From positions 2,294,001-2,358,000 of the forward strand of contig OY821751.1 of NCBI GenBank assembly GCA_963682055.1: DNA of 64,000 bases, written 5' to 3'. Below the pieces are notes generated by a model, which ran no database searches, was not told the DNA's origin, and worked only from the letters and a program-made list of their open reading frames with translations. This DNA is from Primula veris (taxonomy: Eukaryota; Streptophyta; Magnoliopsida; Ericales; Primulaceae). How positions within the stretch are numbered: the stretch's first letter is position 1; the number at the start of each line of letters is the position of its first letter. The position numbers and the translations under genes are program-made. Shown here piece by piece: positions 27,180 to 37,900 of the stretch.

Positions 27180-28133
27180 ATATTCTTGCTAAATATGTCT
27201 GTATTGAGTACCTTTAATAATTTTTACTTCTAAGGCTAAGTCTTACTTGAGCTATGATGTTTTTGTTTTGAAAAAGCCGCTTTTTGGTGTCTCAAAAACA
27301 GATGTGAGGTAACTTGTCCTTGAAAACCTCTCTGGTAATAGAGTTGCTAGCACAAAGTGCATTTTTTTGGTTGGTTGCAAGTTAAGTTGCAACATCAGTT
27401 GAAACCTCATGCTTTCAATAGCTGGTTGGAAGTACAGTTACAACTCCGGTTGAAACCTCGTGTTAAAAATACTGGTTGTAAGCTCAGTTGCAACATCAGT
27501 TGAAACCTCAGTCTATATTATAAATGTCAAGACAAAGTCTTGTAAAATTTTGACATCACTTATACTCTTTCCTTGATGAGGTCATCAGACTAGTTTTTGT
27601 GTAGAGATAAAAACGGATTTGCTCAATATAAGCTCCTGAAATCTAATCTTTATTAGAGTTATTCAATGATAAACATATTTTCTTGGGTAAATTGCTAGAT
27701 TTTTGTTTTTCTGAAAAATTAGATATCTTTTAAATGTTTTTTTTTGTTTTAATATGTTCAAAATTCTTTCCTAAGCTTCAATTTTTGAATTTTTAAATTC
27801 TGGATAAATCTGTTTGTGCAAAAAGGAATGTTTATCTGTATAATTGGTTGGATTTATCTTCTTTTCGTGATCTTGCTGTGATCTCCTTAAACTGTTGATA
27901 AGATATTTCCTATTTTATTTGTTCGCCTAAATCTGTTTTAAAATTGATTTGCATGTATCTCCTTCCTATTTCAAAAAGATATGGACTTAATTGCTCTTTA
28001 TATAAACTTCTTTTTACTATCCAAAATCAACTACAATTTACAGAATCTCTCTCTCTCTCTAAACTGTTAAACCCTAGGTCTCTGTAAAATCCACTTCAAG
28101 GTTCTAAGTAAGGTTCCAACCCCAGTTGCAACC
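27180..28133 (+). promoter_or_regulatory. Element C: spacer with GTTGCAACC motifs and candidate internal promoter
   Basis: Homologous to the spacer of element A. The motif region is at about 27370-27510. This copy has the best TATA box of the family, TATATAAA at 27999-28006, then a CT repeat at about 28045-28060, and the ATG at 28134. The last bases before the ATG are again GTTGCAACC. Confidence 0.62.
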
Positions 28134-29420
28134 ATGTCTACGAACCCCAATTCTGATGATGACTGCACTCTAAGGGACTTCCTAAACAAATCTCCAACCA
28201 GTCCTAGCTCTAAGGCAAAGGTAAATGAGTCCTCCTCTTCTAAGAAACATAGGACTAAAAAACGTGCTAGGAGGAATCCTGAGAATGAGCCTATTACAGC
28301 TAAGTTTGAGTTTGTTCCTAGATTCAATGAAGTTGATCCTCGATTCTGGAGTAGAAAATCTTATAGGAGATTTAGGGCTTTCTCTAGTAAAGAAATCCAT
28401 TGTGAAAGAAAGCTCAATTTGGTTAGTTATCCATACATACAAGTGTATGTTGAAAAAATGCTCTCTGCTGTTGGATTAGGAGAAACTATTTCTTATGCTA
28501 ATTCCTACCATCCTGCTGTAGTTAAAGAATTTTATGCCAACTTGACTAGTGGTGTCTTTGATAAGAGTAATCCTATGTTTGGAAGGGTCTTTCTGAGGGG
28601 AATAACTTTAGACTTTACACCTGAGTTAATTAATAACTGTCTGCATACACCCAATCCTTCTGTGGATAATGCTGAGTATGATATGGAAGTTATTGCTCTG
28701 GTTCTAACTGGAAAGAACACTAGATTTGATGGTACTTCCATCAAAACATCCTCTCTCACACTTTGTGCTGCTGTATTGCACAAAATTGCTAGGTTCAACT
28801 GGACCCCTACCAAACAACCCTCCAGAGTTAACAAAGACATGGCCATCTTTCTGTATAAGATAATGTCTTCTCTACCCATAAATTTTGGACATCATATCTT
28901 TAACCTTATAAGGGATTTCAGTGATGATAATTCATCATCCATTCTGCTTCCATTCCCCTGCCTAATCTCCAGTATTATTCTGGGTCAAGTTGCTTCTATG
29001 AATAGAGATTCTCCTATTAGTATTACTAATGAATCAATCACAGATTGTCCCTCTGCTATCTATATTTCTGCCAAACTGTTAAAAGAAGGGCATGTCAATG
29101 ACATTTCTGGTGACAAAGGGAAAAAAAAAGAAGAAGAAACTTCAACTGCTCCTTCAGCAAAGAAGAAAGGTGTAAGGTGGTACTTACAACAGAAGTTGGC
29201 CTACAATCAAGAAAGGAGAGCTGAACTGGATGCTGATGACTATCAGATCAATAAGCTGCTGGTGAATCTCATAGAAAGTGAGGATGATGACAGTAATGAC
29301 ACTCAAAGTCATGATGGTTTTTCAATCAGCAGTGAGGATGACAATGCAGAAGATGAAGAAGTAGTCAGGCAGAATCCTCTAAGAGAAAGACCCCCACAGT
29401 GTGATATTCCTAGTGACTAA
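28134..29420 (+). CDS. Element C: intact extra ORF in envelope position, 428 residues
   Basis: The frame is fully open although gag-pol of the same element is dead. It shares the plan of the copy in element B: an N-terminal DDDCTLRDF block, a basic cluster at about residues 38-48 (KKHRTKKRARR), the conserved central block ([51 protein letters not shown]), and a C-terminal acidic Ser/Asp/Glu tail after the KKGVRWYLQQKLAYNQERRA segment. The last segment is strongly conserved and helical in character. No signal peptide or membrane span. Function unknown; a nuclear role is inferred from the basic cluster. Confidence 0.88.
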   Translation: MSTNPNSDDDCTLRDFLNKSPTSPSSKAKVNESSSSKKHRTKKRARRNPENEPITAKFEFVPRFNEVDPRFWSRKSYRRFRAFSSKEIHCERKLNLVSYPYIQVYVEKMLSAVGLGETISYANSYHPAVVKEFYANLTSGVFDKSNPMFGRVFLRGITLDFTPELINNCLHTPNPSVDNAEYDMEVIALVLTGKNTRFDGTSIKTSSLTLCAAVLHKIARFNWTPTKQPSRVNKDMAIFLYKIMSSLPINFGHHIFNLIRDFSDDNSSSILLPFPCLISSIILGQVASMNRDSPISITNESITDCPSAIYISAKLLKEGHVNDISGDKGKKKEEETSTAPSAKKKGVRWYLQQKLAYNQERRAELDADDYQINKLLVNLIESEDDDSNDTQSHDGFSISSEDDNAEDEEVVRQNPLRERPPQCDIPSD

Positions 29421-29432
29421 TTCCAATGGTTG

Positions 29433-29757
29433 CTGACAAATAGGGGGAGTGAAGTTTATGTTTTGTTTTGTTGTTTAGTTTCATTCAATTTCAAGACTCA
29501 TTGCTGCTGTCTTTTATTACTATTTCAATTGCTATACTAAGACATTGTTGTGCCATTTTATTTGGCCTTTAAATTTCTGAAATTTCAAGTTTGAAGTATG
29601 GCTAATTTTTTAAAATTGAATGTGTGAATGATTCTGCTTATTTAAAATGCCTGCAATTCTAACATACAGGGGGAGCTTACTGATATTGAATGTGCAGGTG
29701 GTTGAGATGATTTATAAACTTAATTGATTTGTCAAAACCAATGACAAAGGGGGAGAT
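29433..29757 (+). promoter_or_regulatory. Element C: three polypurine tracts
   Basis: G5AG tracts at about 29440, 29668 and 29746-29757 (AAAGGGGGAGAT, next to the 3' LTR), in the same order as in element A. Confidence 0.8.
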
Positions 29758-30970
29758 TGTTAGAACCAGATTTCTGGTCTAAATATTGTTTTATTGTCTA
29801 TTGGTTTTCACTTAATAAATCATAACTGTAAAGAACTAAGACAGGATTGACAGGTTCCAAGTACCAGTTGCAACCTCAGTTACAACCTACTAAGTTAGTA
29901 GTGTTAGGTTTCAAGTACCAGTTGCAATCTCTGTTGCAACCTTTGTTAACAGGTTTCAAGTACCAGTTGCAACCTAAGTTACAACCACAGTTCCAACCTA
30001 CTTCTCTGCAGTAAACTGTCTAGTTCTGTAAATCTGCATAGCTATTATTTATTGATTATTAATTGTTCTACAGCATGCAGGATATATTCTCATATGATTC
30101 TAAAGGTTTAATATGCGTTTATTGAGAATATCAACGTGGTAAGGAAAGATTTCCTAAAAGATATAAAGAGATTAGTTTATAAGGTTATGTTTCGTTTTAA
30201 TATGTATCTCTATTCTTATGCTTGTCCTTATCACTTGTTTCAATCTTTTGTTCCTTATCTATATTCAGTATAATTCGTTTAAAGATTGAATGTAATATGG
30301 AGTTAGATGTTTCATATATATATGGAAAGATATTATCTCTAAAAGATAGTATCTTTATATGTTTCCTAGTTATAGGAAAAGACTAACTTCTATTTCCAAG
30401 CTAGTTATTAAACAGGTATTAACTTATGAAGATTGGAGTCAATCAATGCTGAAGTATCACACAATGCATGGGAAGATTGAAGCCAATCAAAAGAAGTCAA
30501 AAGCAATCATAAAAAGTCTTGAAGCAAGAAGATTGTTTTTACTTATAAATAGTTAATAACTTAGCTTGTTAAAAGGTGTGTGTTCTAAATTATAAAGAAC
30601 CCATTCTTGAGAGAATACACGTGAGCTTTAAATAAGAAAACAATGGTGGGATGCCATTGATTTATATTTGATAGTTATAGAGTAGGAGCAATATAGAGAT
30701 AGGCAGAAAAACCTAGAGGGAGTCTAAGAGTTTTTCATTAAGACTTGAGTCCTATATTGTAAGCTTTTATAATATCATAATCTGGGTAAGTGCCCCGGAG
30801 ACGTAGCCTAGTTAGGTGAACTCCGTTGTTAAATGTGCTTGTGTTCACTTTAAGTACATTTAACGTTTTACAGTTCTGTCCATTAAATACACTTGGTTCC
30901 AACCTGTGGTTACAACCTCACTTGGAACCTAACTACAAAACTGCAACTAGAACAGCGGATAGGAATTTCA
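29758..30970 (+). repeat. Element C: 3' LTR (1213 bp)
   Basis: Same length as the 5' LTR; about seven differences by eye (for example the seventh base, G to A). Three U3 repeat units. Confidence 0.96.
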
Positions 30971-30975
30971 TATAC

Positions 30976-32040
30976 GTTAGATTTAATAAAATTATTAAGG
31001 TTGATGTTGATCTTATGTTATACACACTGTCCTACAAAGATGGTACATAGTCTAACTTAAGAAAAAAGAAATGAAATAGTTAGAGCCGATGGTTGAAAAT
31101 CAAAATGTAAATAGAACAATTTTTGAAAGATTATAATTCAATATAATACCTTATAAGGCCTAAACCACTCATTTGTCAGCGGATTTGGTGCCCTGACTGT
31201 GTAAAACACAGTTAGAAAAACTGTGTTTAGCTCTAAACCGTCTGATCCAGTTATATTCAAAAGATCAGACGGTGCAGATTTAAACACGGTTTTTCTGACT
31301 GTGTTTTACACAGTCAGATGCCCCTTTTCCTTTGTCAGCACATGTGTTTTTCATGAGATTTGCTTGACATCATTTGATTTTTGACTTGCATCAACAAATA
31401 TTTAAGTTGATGCTCTGACGCTCGATAAATTAAAACAATTCACGAGTTAACTTATTTAAGATTTTTTTATGACAAATGAGATACTATTTTTCTCATGGAT
31501 CAGGAATTTCTAGCATTACAGGCTAGATAAATATATAGCCAAGTTCGATCTTTTTTTTTTTTTTTTTTTTTTTGCATAGAACAAAAAATGGAAAATTGAA
31601 GAAGACATTGTTTGTAATTATTTATTTTTCTTTAAACGAACAATGTCTAAAGAGAAAGGTTGATCATAGGCCTCTTCTTTTATATACTAATTACCATGCA
31701 AGTACAGCACTAGGAGAAGAGATTAAGAAGTAAAATATATGAAAAGAAATTAAAATACATCCATGAAATGAAATAGTAGTAAGTAAATGGGAATTCCAAA
31801 TATGGGAATTCCCACATATTTATAGCCAAAATACTGCTTATAATATTTAGTAAACATCGTCCATGAGTGAAAATCTTTGAATTCAATAAAGTCAGCAGTG
31901 TCTTTGAAGATCATGTAGTTATGCTTCCAGGGACAGAGCTGTCTAAGTCATCCATGGTGAGACCGTCATCGAATCTGTCTCAATGTTGATATATTGAAAA
32001 CACAAAAGACCGTCATCCGAATATCTAAAGGACCGTTTGA
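30976..32040. other. Unique DNA between elements C and D
   Basis: About 1.1 kb without a recognisable gene. It holds a Mutator-type MITE (31181-31330) and a T tract near 31551-31573. Short frames in the last 150 bp continue across the insertion site of element D into 43240-43400 but show no recognisable protein. Confidence 0.5.
31172..31339. mobile_element. Mutator-type MITE (150 bp) with 9-bp target duplication
   Basis: The element 31181-31330 is flanked by direct repeat TTTGTCAGC (31172-31180 and 31331-31339). It is a near-perfect hairpin: CTGACTGTGTAAAACACAG on the left matches the reverse complement of the right end, and the inner CCGTCTGATC/GATCAGACGG arms pair too. A 9-bp duplication is typical of Mutator-like elements. 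It has no coding capacity. Confidence 0.88.
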
Positions 32041-32045
32041 AGCTC

Positions 32046-33268
32046 TGTTAGGACCAGATTTCTGGTCTAAATACTATTTGTTGTCTATTGGTTTGAACTA
32101 AATAATCCTACTTGTTTGTTAAGAAGTTAGACAGGTGTTTGGTTTCAAGTAATGTTGCAACTTCAGTTACAACCAACTAAGACAGTGTTGTTGGTTTCAA
32201 GTAATGTTGCAACCTCAGTTACAACCAACTAAGACAGTGTTGTTGGTTTCAAGTAATGTTGGAACCTCAGTTGCAACCACAGTTCCAACCTGCTGTTCTG
32301 CAGGATTCTGTCTAGTTTTGTAATTCTGCATTACTATTCTTTAATGATAATTATTTATTTTGAAGTATGCAGGATATATTCTCATATGCTCTTAAATGTT
32401 TAGTTCGTTTATATTGAGAATATTAAAGTGGTAAGGAAAAATATTTCCTAAAAAATATAAAGAGATTAGTTTATAAAGATATGTTTCCTTTAGATAGGTA
32501 AATCTATATCTCTATTCTTATGCAAATCTTTATCACTTGTTTCAATCTTTTTCCTTATCAAATTCAGTATGATACATTTAAGATTGAATGAAATATGGAG
32601 TTAATGTTTCATGTGTATATTTTAATATGTTATCTCTAAAAGATATTATCTTATATGTTTCCTTTTTGTAGAAAAAGACTAACTGCTATTTCCAAGCTAG
32701 TTATTAAACAGGTATTAACTTATAAAAATTGGAGACAATCCTACGCTGAAGAGTCATATGATACATGGAAAGATTGAAGTCAATCAAAAGAAGTCAAAGC
32801 AATCATAAAAGATCTTGAAGCAAGAAGATTGTTTTACTTGTATAAATAGTTTATAACTTAGCTTGTAAAAAAGTGTGTGTTCTAAATTATAAAGAACCCA
32901 TTCCTGAGAGAATACACAGTGAGCTTTAAAAAGAAAACAAAGGTGGGATGCCATTGATTTATAATTGATAGTTATAAGGTAGGAGCAATATAGAGATAGG
33001 CAGAAAAACCTAGAGGGAGTCTGAGTGTTTTTCGATAAGACTTGAATCATATATTGTAAGCTTTTATAATATCATAATCTGGGTAAGTGCCCCGGAGACG
33101 TAGCCTAGTTAGGTGAACTCCGTTGTTAAATGTGCGTGTGATTTATTTCAAGTACATTTAACTTTACTCAGTTCTGTCCATTATTTTTACTTAGGTTCCA
33201 ACTGTGGTTGCAACATCACTTGGAACCTAACTGCAAAACTGCAACTAGAACAGTGGATAAGAATTTTA
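32046..33268 (+). repeat. Element D: 5' LTR (1223 bp)
   Basis: Starts TGTTAGGACCAG. The inner end reads GAATTTTA instead of GAATTTCA, so the terminal CA has mutated. Three U3 repeat units (about 32140-32300). Confidence 0.95.
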
Positions 33269-33270
33269 TT

Positions 33271-33282
33271 TGGTATCAGAGC
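33271..33282 (+). other. Element D: primer binding site
   Basis: TGGTATCAGAGC two bases after the 5' LTR; initiator Met tRNA type. Confidence 0.9.
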
Positions 33283-33327
33283 TTCATACTAGATCTTACT
33301 TAGTGTGGATCCTGTGTTCTGGTAAAG

Positions 33328-34980
33328 ATGGACTTAATGAGAGAAGGAAACGCATTCAACAAACCACCATTGCTTGAAGGAGGAGTTAACGATGGAGTGT
33401 GGAAAATAAGAATGAGATTTTTCATCAAACAACAAAATGAACAAGCATGGAAAACAGTGTTGTAAGGTTGGGCGCTTCCAACTGCCATTGATGGTGAAGG
33501 TGAACTGGTTTATGTACTTGAAGACAGATGGTCTGCTGATGAGGACAGAAAATCAAGTGCAAACTCCACAGCAATAAACTTGATCTTTGCTGGTGTAACT
33601 CTCACTGTGTTCATGTATATCTCTCATTGTGAAACTGCCAAAGAGGCATGAGATATTTTACAAGTAACCTTTGAAGGAACTGTTAAAGTTAAAGCTTTTA
33701 AACTCCAACAGTTAACCACTCAATTTAAAAACTTAAGAATGGAGGAAGATAAAACCATTGAACAGTTTAATGGTAGAATTTGTCATATTACCCATAAAGT
33801 TGGAACCTTAGGTGAAAAATACAGTGATGCCAAACTTGTTAAGAAAACTCTAAGGTCACTTCCAGAAAGATTTGAGATTAAGGTTACTGCTATTGAAGAA
33901 TCTACAGACTTAGATAATCTAAAACTTGAAGAACTTATAGGAAATCTAAGCACTTATGCGCTAAAATTGTTCAAACAAAAGAGACCAAAAAAACAAATAG
34001 CCTTTCAAGCTAAAAAATCTTAATCTAAGGTCTGTGAGAAAGTGAGTGATGAAGAATAGTTAGCCTTCTTTGCTAAAAAAGTTTATAAGAAAAAACAGGA
34101 TGATACTGGAACATCCAAAAACTTTCAGAAAAGGGATAATCAATTTAAGTCAGAATCTAGGTTTAATAATAATTCTACAGGAAAGTGGAATCATAAAGAG
34201 AAGGATAACAAAGATTACAAGCCTAGAGAAATTCAATGCAGAGAATGTAGAGTTTTTGGTCACATTCAGTCTGAGTGTGCAAATACTTTAAAAAGAAACA
34301 AAAATGCTTATATAACCACTCACAGTGATAGTGATTCTGAGAGCAACAGTGATGAAGAGAATGATTCTAACTTTGTTAATTTTATGAGAATAATCACTGA
34401 AAAAGAACCTACTTATGAAAGTGACTGTGAGTCTGTTTCAACCATAGTTACAACTACTCTTAAAACCTATAGCAGTGATGAGGAAGAACCTTCTGATGAA
34501 AACATTACTCAGCAATATCTTGTCATTTATGAAAAATATCAATGTCTGAGTAAGCAATCCTTGATCATAGACAAACTAAATGTTAATCTAAAAGATGAGG
34601 TTAAAAGTCTTACTGAGCAACTTAACACTCAACTAGCTGAACTTACTGAAACCAAAAAGAAAATAAAACTTCTTAATATTTCTGCTTCAGAAAAGTTAGA
34701 TGACATGCTATCCTATTCTAGAGGATCTAAAGATAACAGTGGTTTAGGTTACTATGGCTATGAAAACACTGGAAAAACTACCTTTGTTAAAGCTCTTGTT
34801 AAAGCTGAAACTCATGTTTTTGATAATAAGGTTAGAAGTACAGTTGCAACCACAGTTGCAACCAAGAAAAAACTGAATAGCTGTGAGGTTAAATCTACCT
34901 TTAGGACTAAATTGTGCAACTTCTGTAAAAAGCCTGGTCATTCAGAAATTCAGTATTATTTAAAAAGAATAGGAAGTATA
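33328..34980 (+). pseudogene. Element D: Gag, broken
   Basis: Starts at ATG 33328 as in B and C. In-frame stops are at 33463-33465, 33649-33651, 34021-34023 and 34057-34059, and a frameshift lies near 34970. Zinc knuckle 1 (CRECRVFGHIQSEC) is complete; in knuckle 2 the last Cys is replaced by Tyr ([14 protein letters not shown]). The gag domain ([24 protein letters not shown]) is clear. Confidence 0.92.
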
Positions 34981-37900
34981 TTTCTCAGAAAAATTTGTTG
35001 GCTTCTTTCACTAAAAAAATGAACTGGGTCTGGCAAGTTAAGAAAAGATCTACCTCAATAGCTAATAACAAAGCTATTATCACTTCTTTAAATGCTATTA
35101 CTTCTAATGATTGGTATTTTGACAGTGGCTGCTCTAAGCACATGACAGGTACTGCAAGTTTTCTAAAAAATGTAATTAATCTTACAGGAAACACTGTTGT
35201 GTTTGGAGGTGGAGATACATGTAAAATTATTGGAAAAGGAACCTTAAACAAACCTGGAATGCCTGATATTAATGATGTTTTTCTTGTAGATGGTCTAAAA
35301 GTCAATCTTATTTGCATTAGTCAACTGTGTGACAACAAGATGATTGTTAAGTTTAACAAAGATAAGTGTCTAATTACTAATCTTAATAATGATTTGGTCA
35401 TGACTGGAGTTAGATCAGGAAATAGCTGCTATGTTTTTGAAAAAGCTGAAAAAGAATTGCCTCAGAATAGGTGTAATCAAGCTATTACTAACAATGCTGA
35501 TATTTGGCATAAAAGGCTTGGTCATGTGAACTATAAAACTTTAGATAAGCTTGTTAAAGATAAGTTAATAAAAGGTATTCCCAAACTCAGTTCTAAAACC
35601 CAAGGTGTTTGTGGTGACTGTGCAATAGGTAAACAAACAAAGAGCATTCACAAAAGTACCAGTCAAATCTACACTAAAAGAGTCCTAGAACTTCTTCATA
35701 TTGACTTAATGGGTCCTATGCAAACTGAGAGTATAGGTGGTAAGAAGTATATCTTGGTAGTGGTAGATGATTTCTCTAGATACTCATGGGTAGTGTTCTT
35801 AAGGAACAAATCTGAGACTTTTGATCTCTTTAAAACTCTGTACTTAAAACTACAACTTGAAAAAGGTTCCACCATTGGTAAAATTGTTAGGGTTAGAAGT
35901 GATCATGGAACTGAATTTGAAAACAGCAAGTTTAGTGAGTTTTACAACTCTTTAGGTATAAGTCATGAGTTTTCTGCACCAAATGTTGGCCCGTGTGGCT
36001 AAACCTTAGGGGGGGGGGGGGGGGGGGGGTGAATAAGGTTTTTGGCGCTTTTCGCCTAATTAAAATCTAAGTGCAACTAACAACCCAACTTTCGCAATTA
36101 TAATCTTAAGCGTTAAAAATCGTTAAACAATCCAAACGCAAGCAAGAAAATACACAAAATATAAGTTGCGGAAAGTAAAAGTTAAGGAAGAAAATGACAC
36201 CGTGATTTATAGAGGTTCGGCAAAACGGCATACGTCCTCTCCTCGGTACTACCGAGTATTTCACTAATAATATTTTTCCGGATATTACAATCCTAATGAG
36301 CTAATCGACCGATTCCCCTCACTCTATGAGTATCCCGAATGAAAAGACCTAGAGCTTTTAAGCAACACTCGCTTACAAAGCCTCTACCCGATCACTCGCT
36401 CACAAATGATTTTATACTTTACTCTTTACAAAATTGTTACAATGTAACTACACTCACTATTTTAATTGCTTCTAAATAAGCTAATTGGTGAGTTTTTGAT
36501 GTTGTTTGAGCTTGAATCGTTTTCTCCTTGATTTCCCCCTTTCTCGAATATTTTCACCAAAATGGTGATTTTTAGGGTTTTGATTGAGAGAGGTAGAAGG
36601 ATGATGATGTGTATATTGATTGGTGGTTTTGGAGAGAGATTGGGCTGGTTTAAATAGACCAAAGGTCTGTTTTTTGTTTTTCTGACCGTTGGTAGTGGTT
36701 GAGGGTTTTAACCAACAGTTTTAAGCGTTTTCCAGAATAAGCTGAAAAACAGTTTTTGACATATGCAGAAAACGATCGGTCGTTTTCTGCAGTCGATCGG
36801 TCATTTCCAGAAAACGATCGGTCGTTTTCTGAGAAACGATCGGTCGTTTTTCAGACGACCTCACTGGAAGAATTTGGAACAAAAACGATCGGTCGTTTTT
36901 GTCCAGACGATCGGTCGTTTCTTCAGTAATCCCGGTTTTCTCGTTAAACTTCGAAAGCCCGTAACTTCTTCGTTTTAGCTCCAATTTTGGTTCCGCTTGA
37001 ACCGTCGGCTTCGTTTTCAAATGCTCTATCTTTCTGGGATTCTGAAATTTACAAATTCTCTTTTTGGAAAATACAAGCATTATATCATCGAAATAGAGAA
37101 ATCGTAAAATCATTAAAAACATAATCAAAGTTATAATCAAAATCAATTATTGAACTCTAAGCTCAACACCAAAGACTCCCCAACAGAATGGCATAGTTGA
37201 AAGAAAAAATAGAACTATTCAGGAAATGGCTAGAGTCATGCTTAATTCTAAGAAACTTGCCAAAAGGTTTTGGGCTGAAGCTGTTAACACTGCATGTCAT
37301 ATTGTCAATAGGGCCTATATTACTAAGGGTACTACCATGACTGCCTATGAAATATGAAAAGGTAGAAAACCAAATGTCAAGTACTTTCAAGTATTTGGAT
37401 GTGTGTGTTATATTCTTAAAGATAGAGAGCATCTTGGTAAATTTGACTCTAAGAGTGATAAATGAATATTTCTTGGTTATGCTCATAACAGCAGAGCTTT
37501 TAGAGTCTTTAACTTAAGAACAAATTGTGTCATGGAATCATATAATGTGATATTTGATGACTTAAAAGCTGTTGATGAGATTACAGGTGATGATGAAGAA
37601 TCTGAAATTACAGAAAAAGAGAATGAAGAAATTCAGCAAACAGGCAGTCCAACAGTGGTTGGAAGTCCAGTTGCAACTGAGGTTGAAACCGAGGTTGAAA
37701 CCCAGAATACTGCTGAGTCTGAAGAAGAAGAAAAAAGTTCTCATATTCAATCAATTAGCAAGCCTCGCTATGTAAGGACTCAGAAAAATCATTCTCTTGA
37801 CAATGTCATAGGAGAAGTTGCTTCAGGTATGAAAACCAGAGGTAAAAGAAATAATGTTGTTCACTTTGCTTGTTACATTTCTCAGTTAGAACCTAAGAAT

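Larger units (their letters stand above)
22444..30975 (+). mobile_element. Copia element C, complete ends, non-autonomous
   Basis: The element proper is 22449-30970 (8522 bp), flanked by a perfect TATAC duplication (22444-22448 and 30971-30975). Both LTRs are 1213 bp with only about seven differences by eye (0.6%), the youngest pair in the window. It has gag and protease sequence, but integrase and most of RT are cleanly missing. RNase H, the spacer, an intact extra ORF and three polypurine tracts remain. Confidence 0.97.

Noticed and set aside
34070..34291. 73-codon ORF inside element D gag
   Set aside because: It is an alternative frame of the zinc-knuckle region; the same shadow occurs in B and C.
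36774..36916. Regularly spaced repeats that could suggest a CRISPR array
   Set aside because: Short palindromes with irregular spacing inside a plant LTR; no cas genes and the wrong kind of genome.
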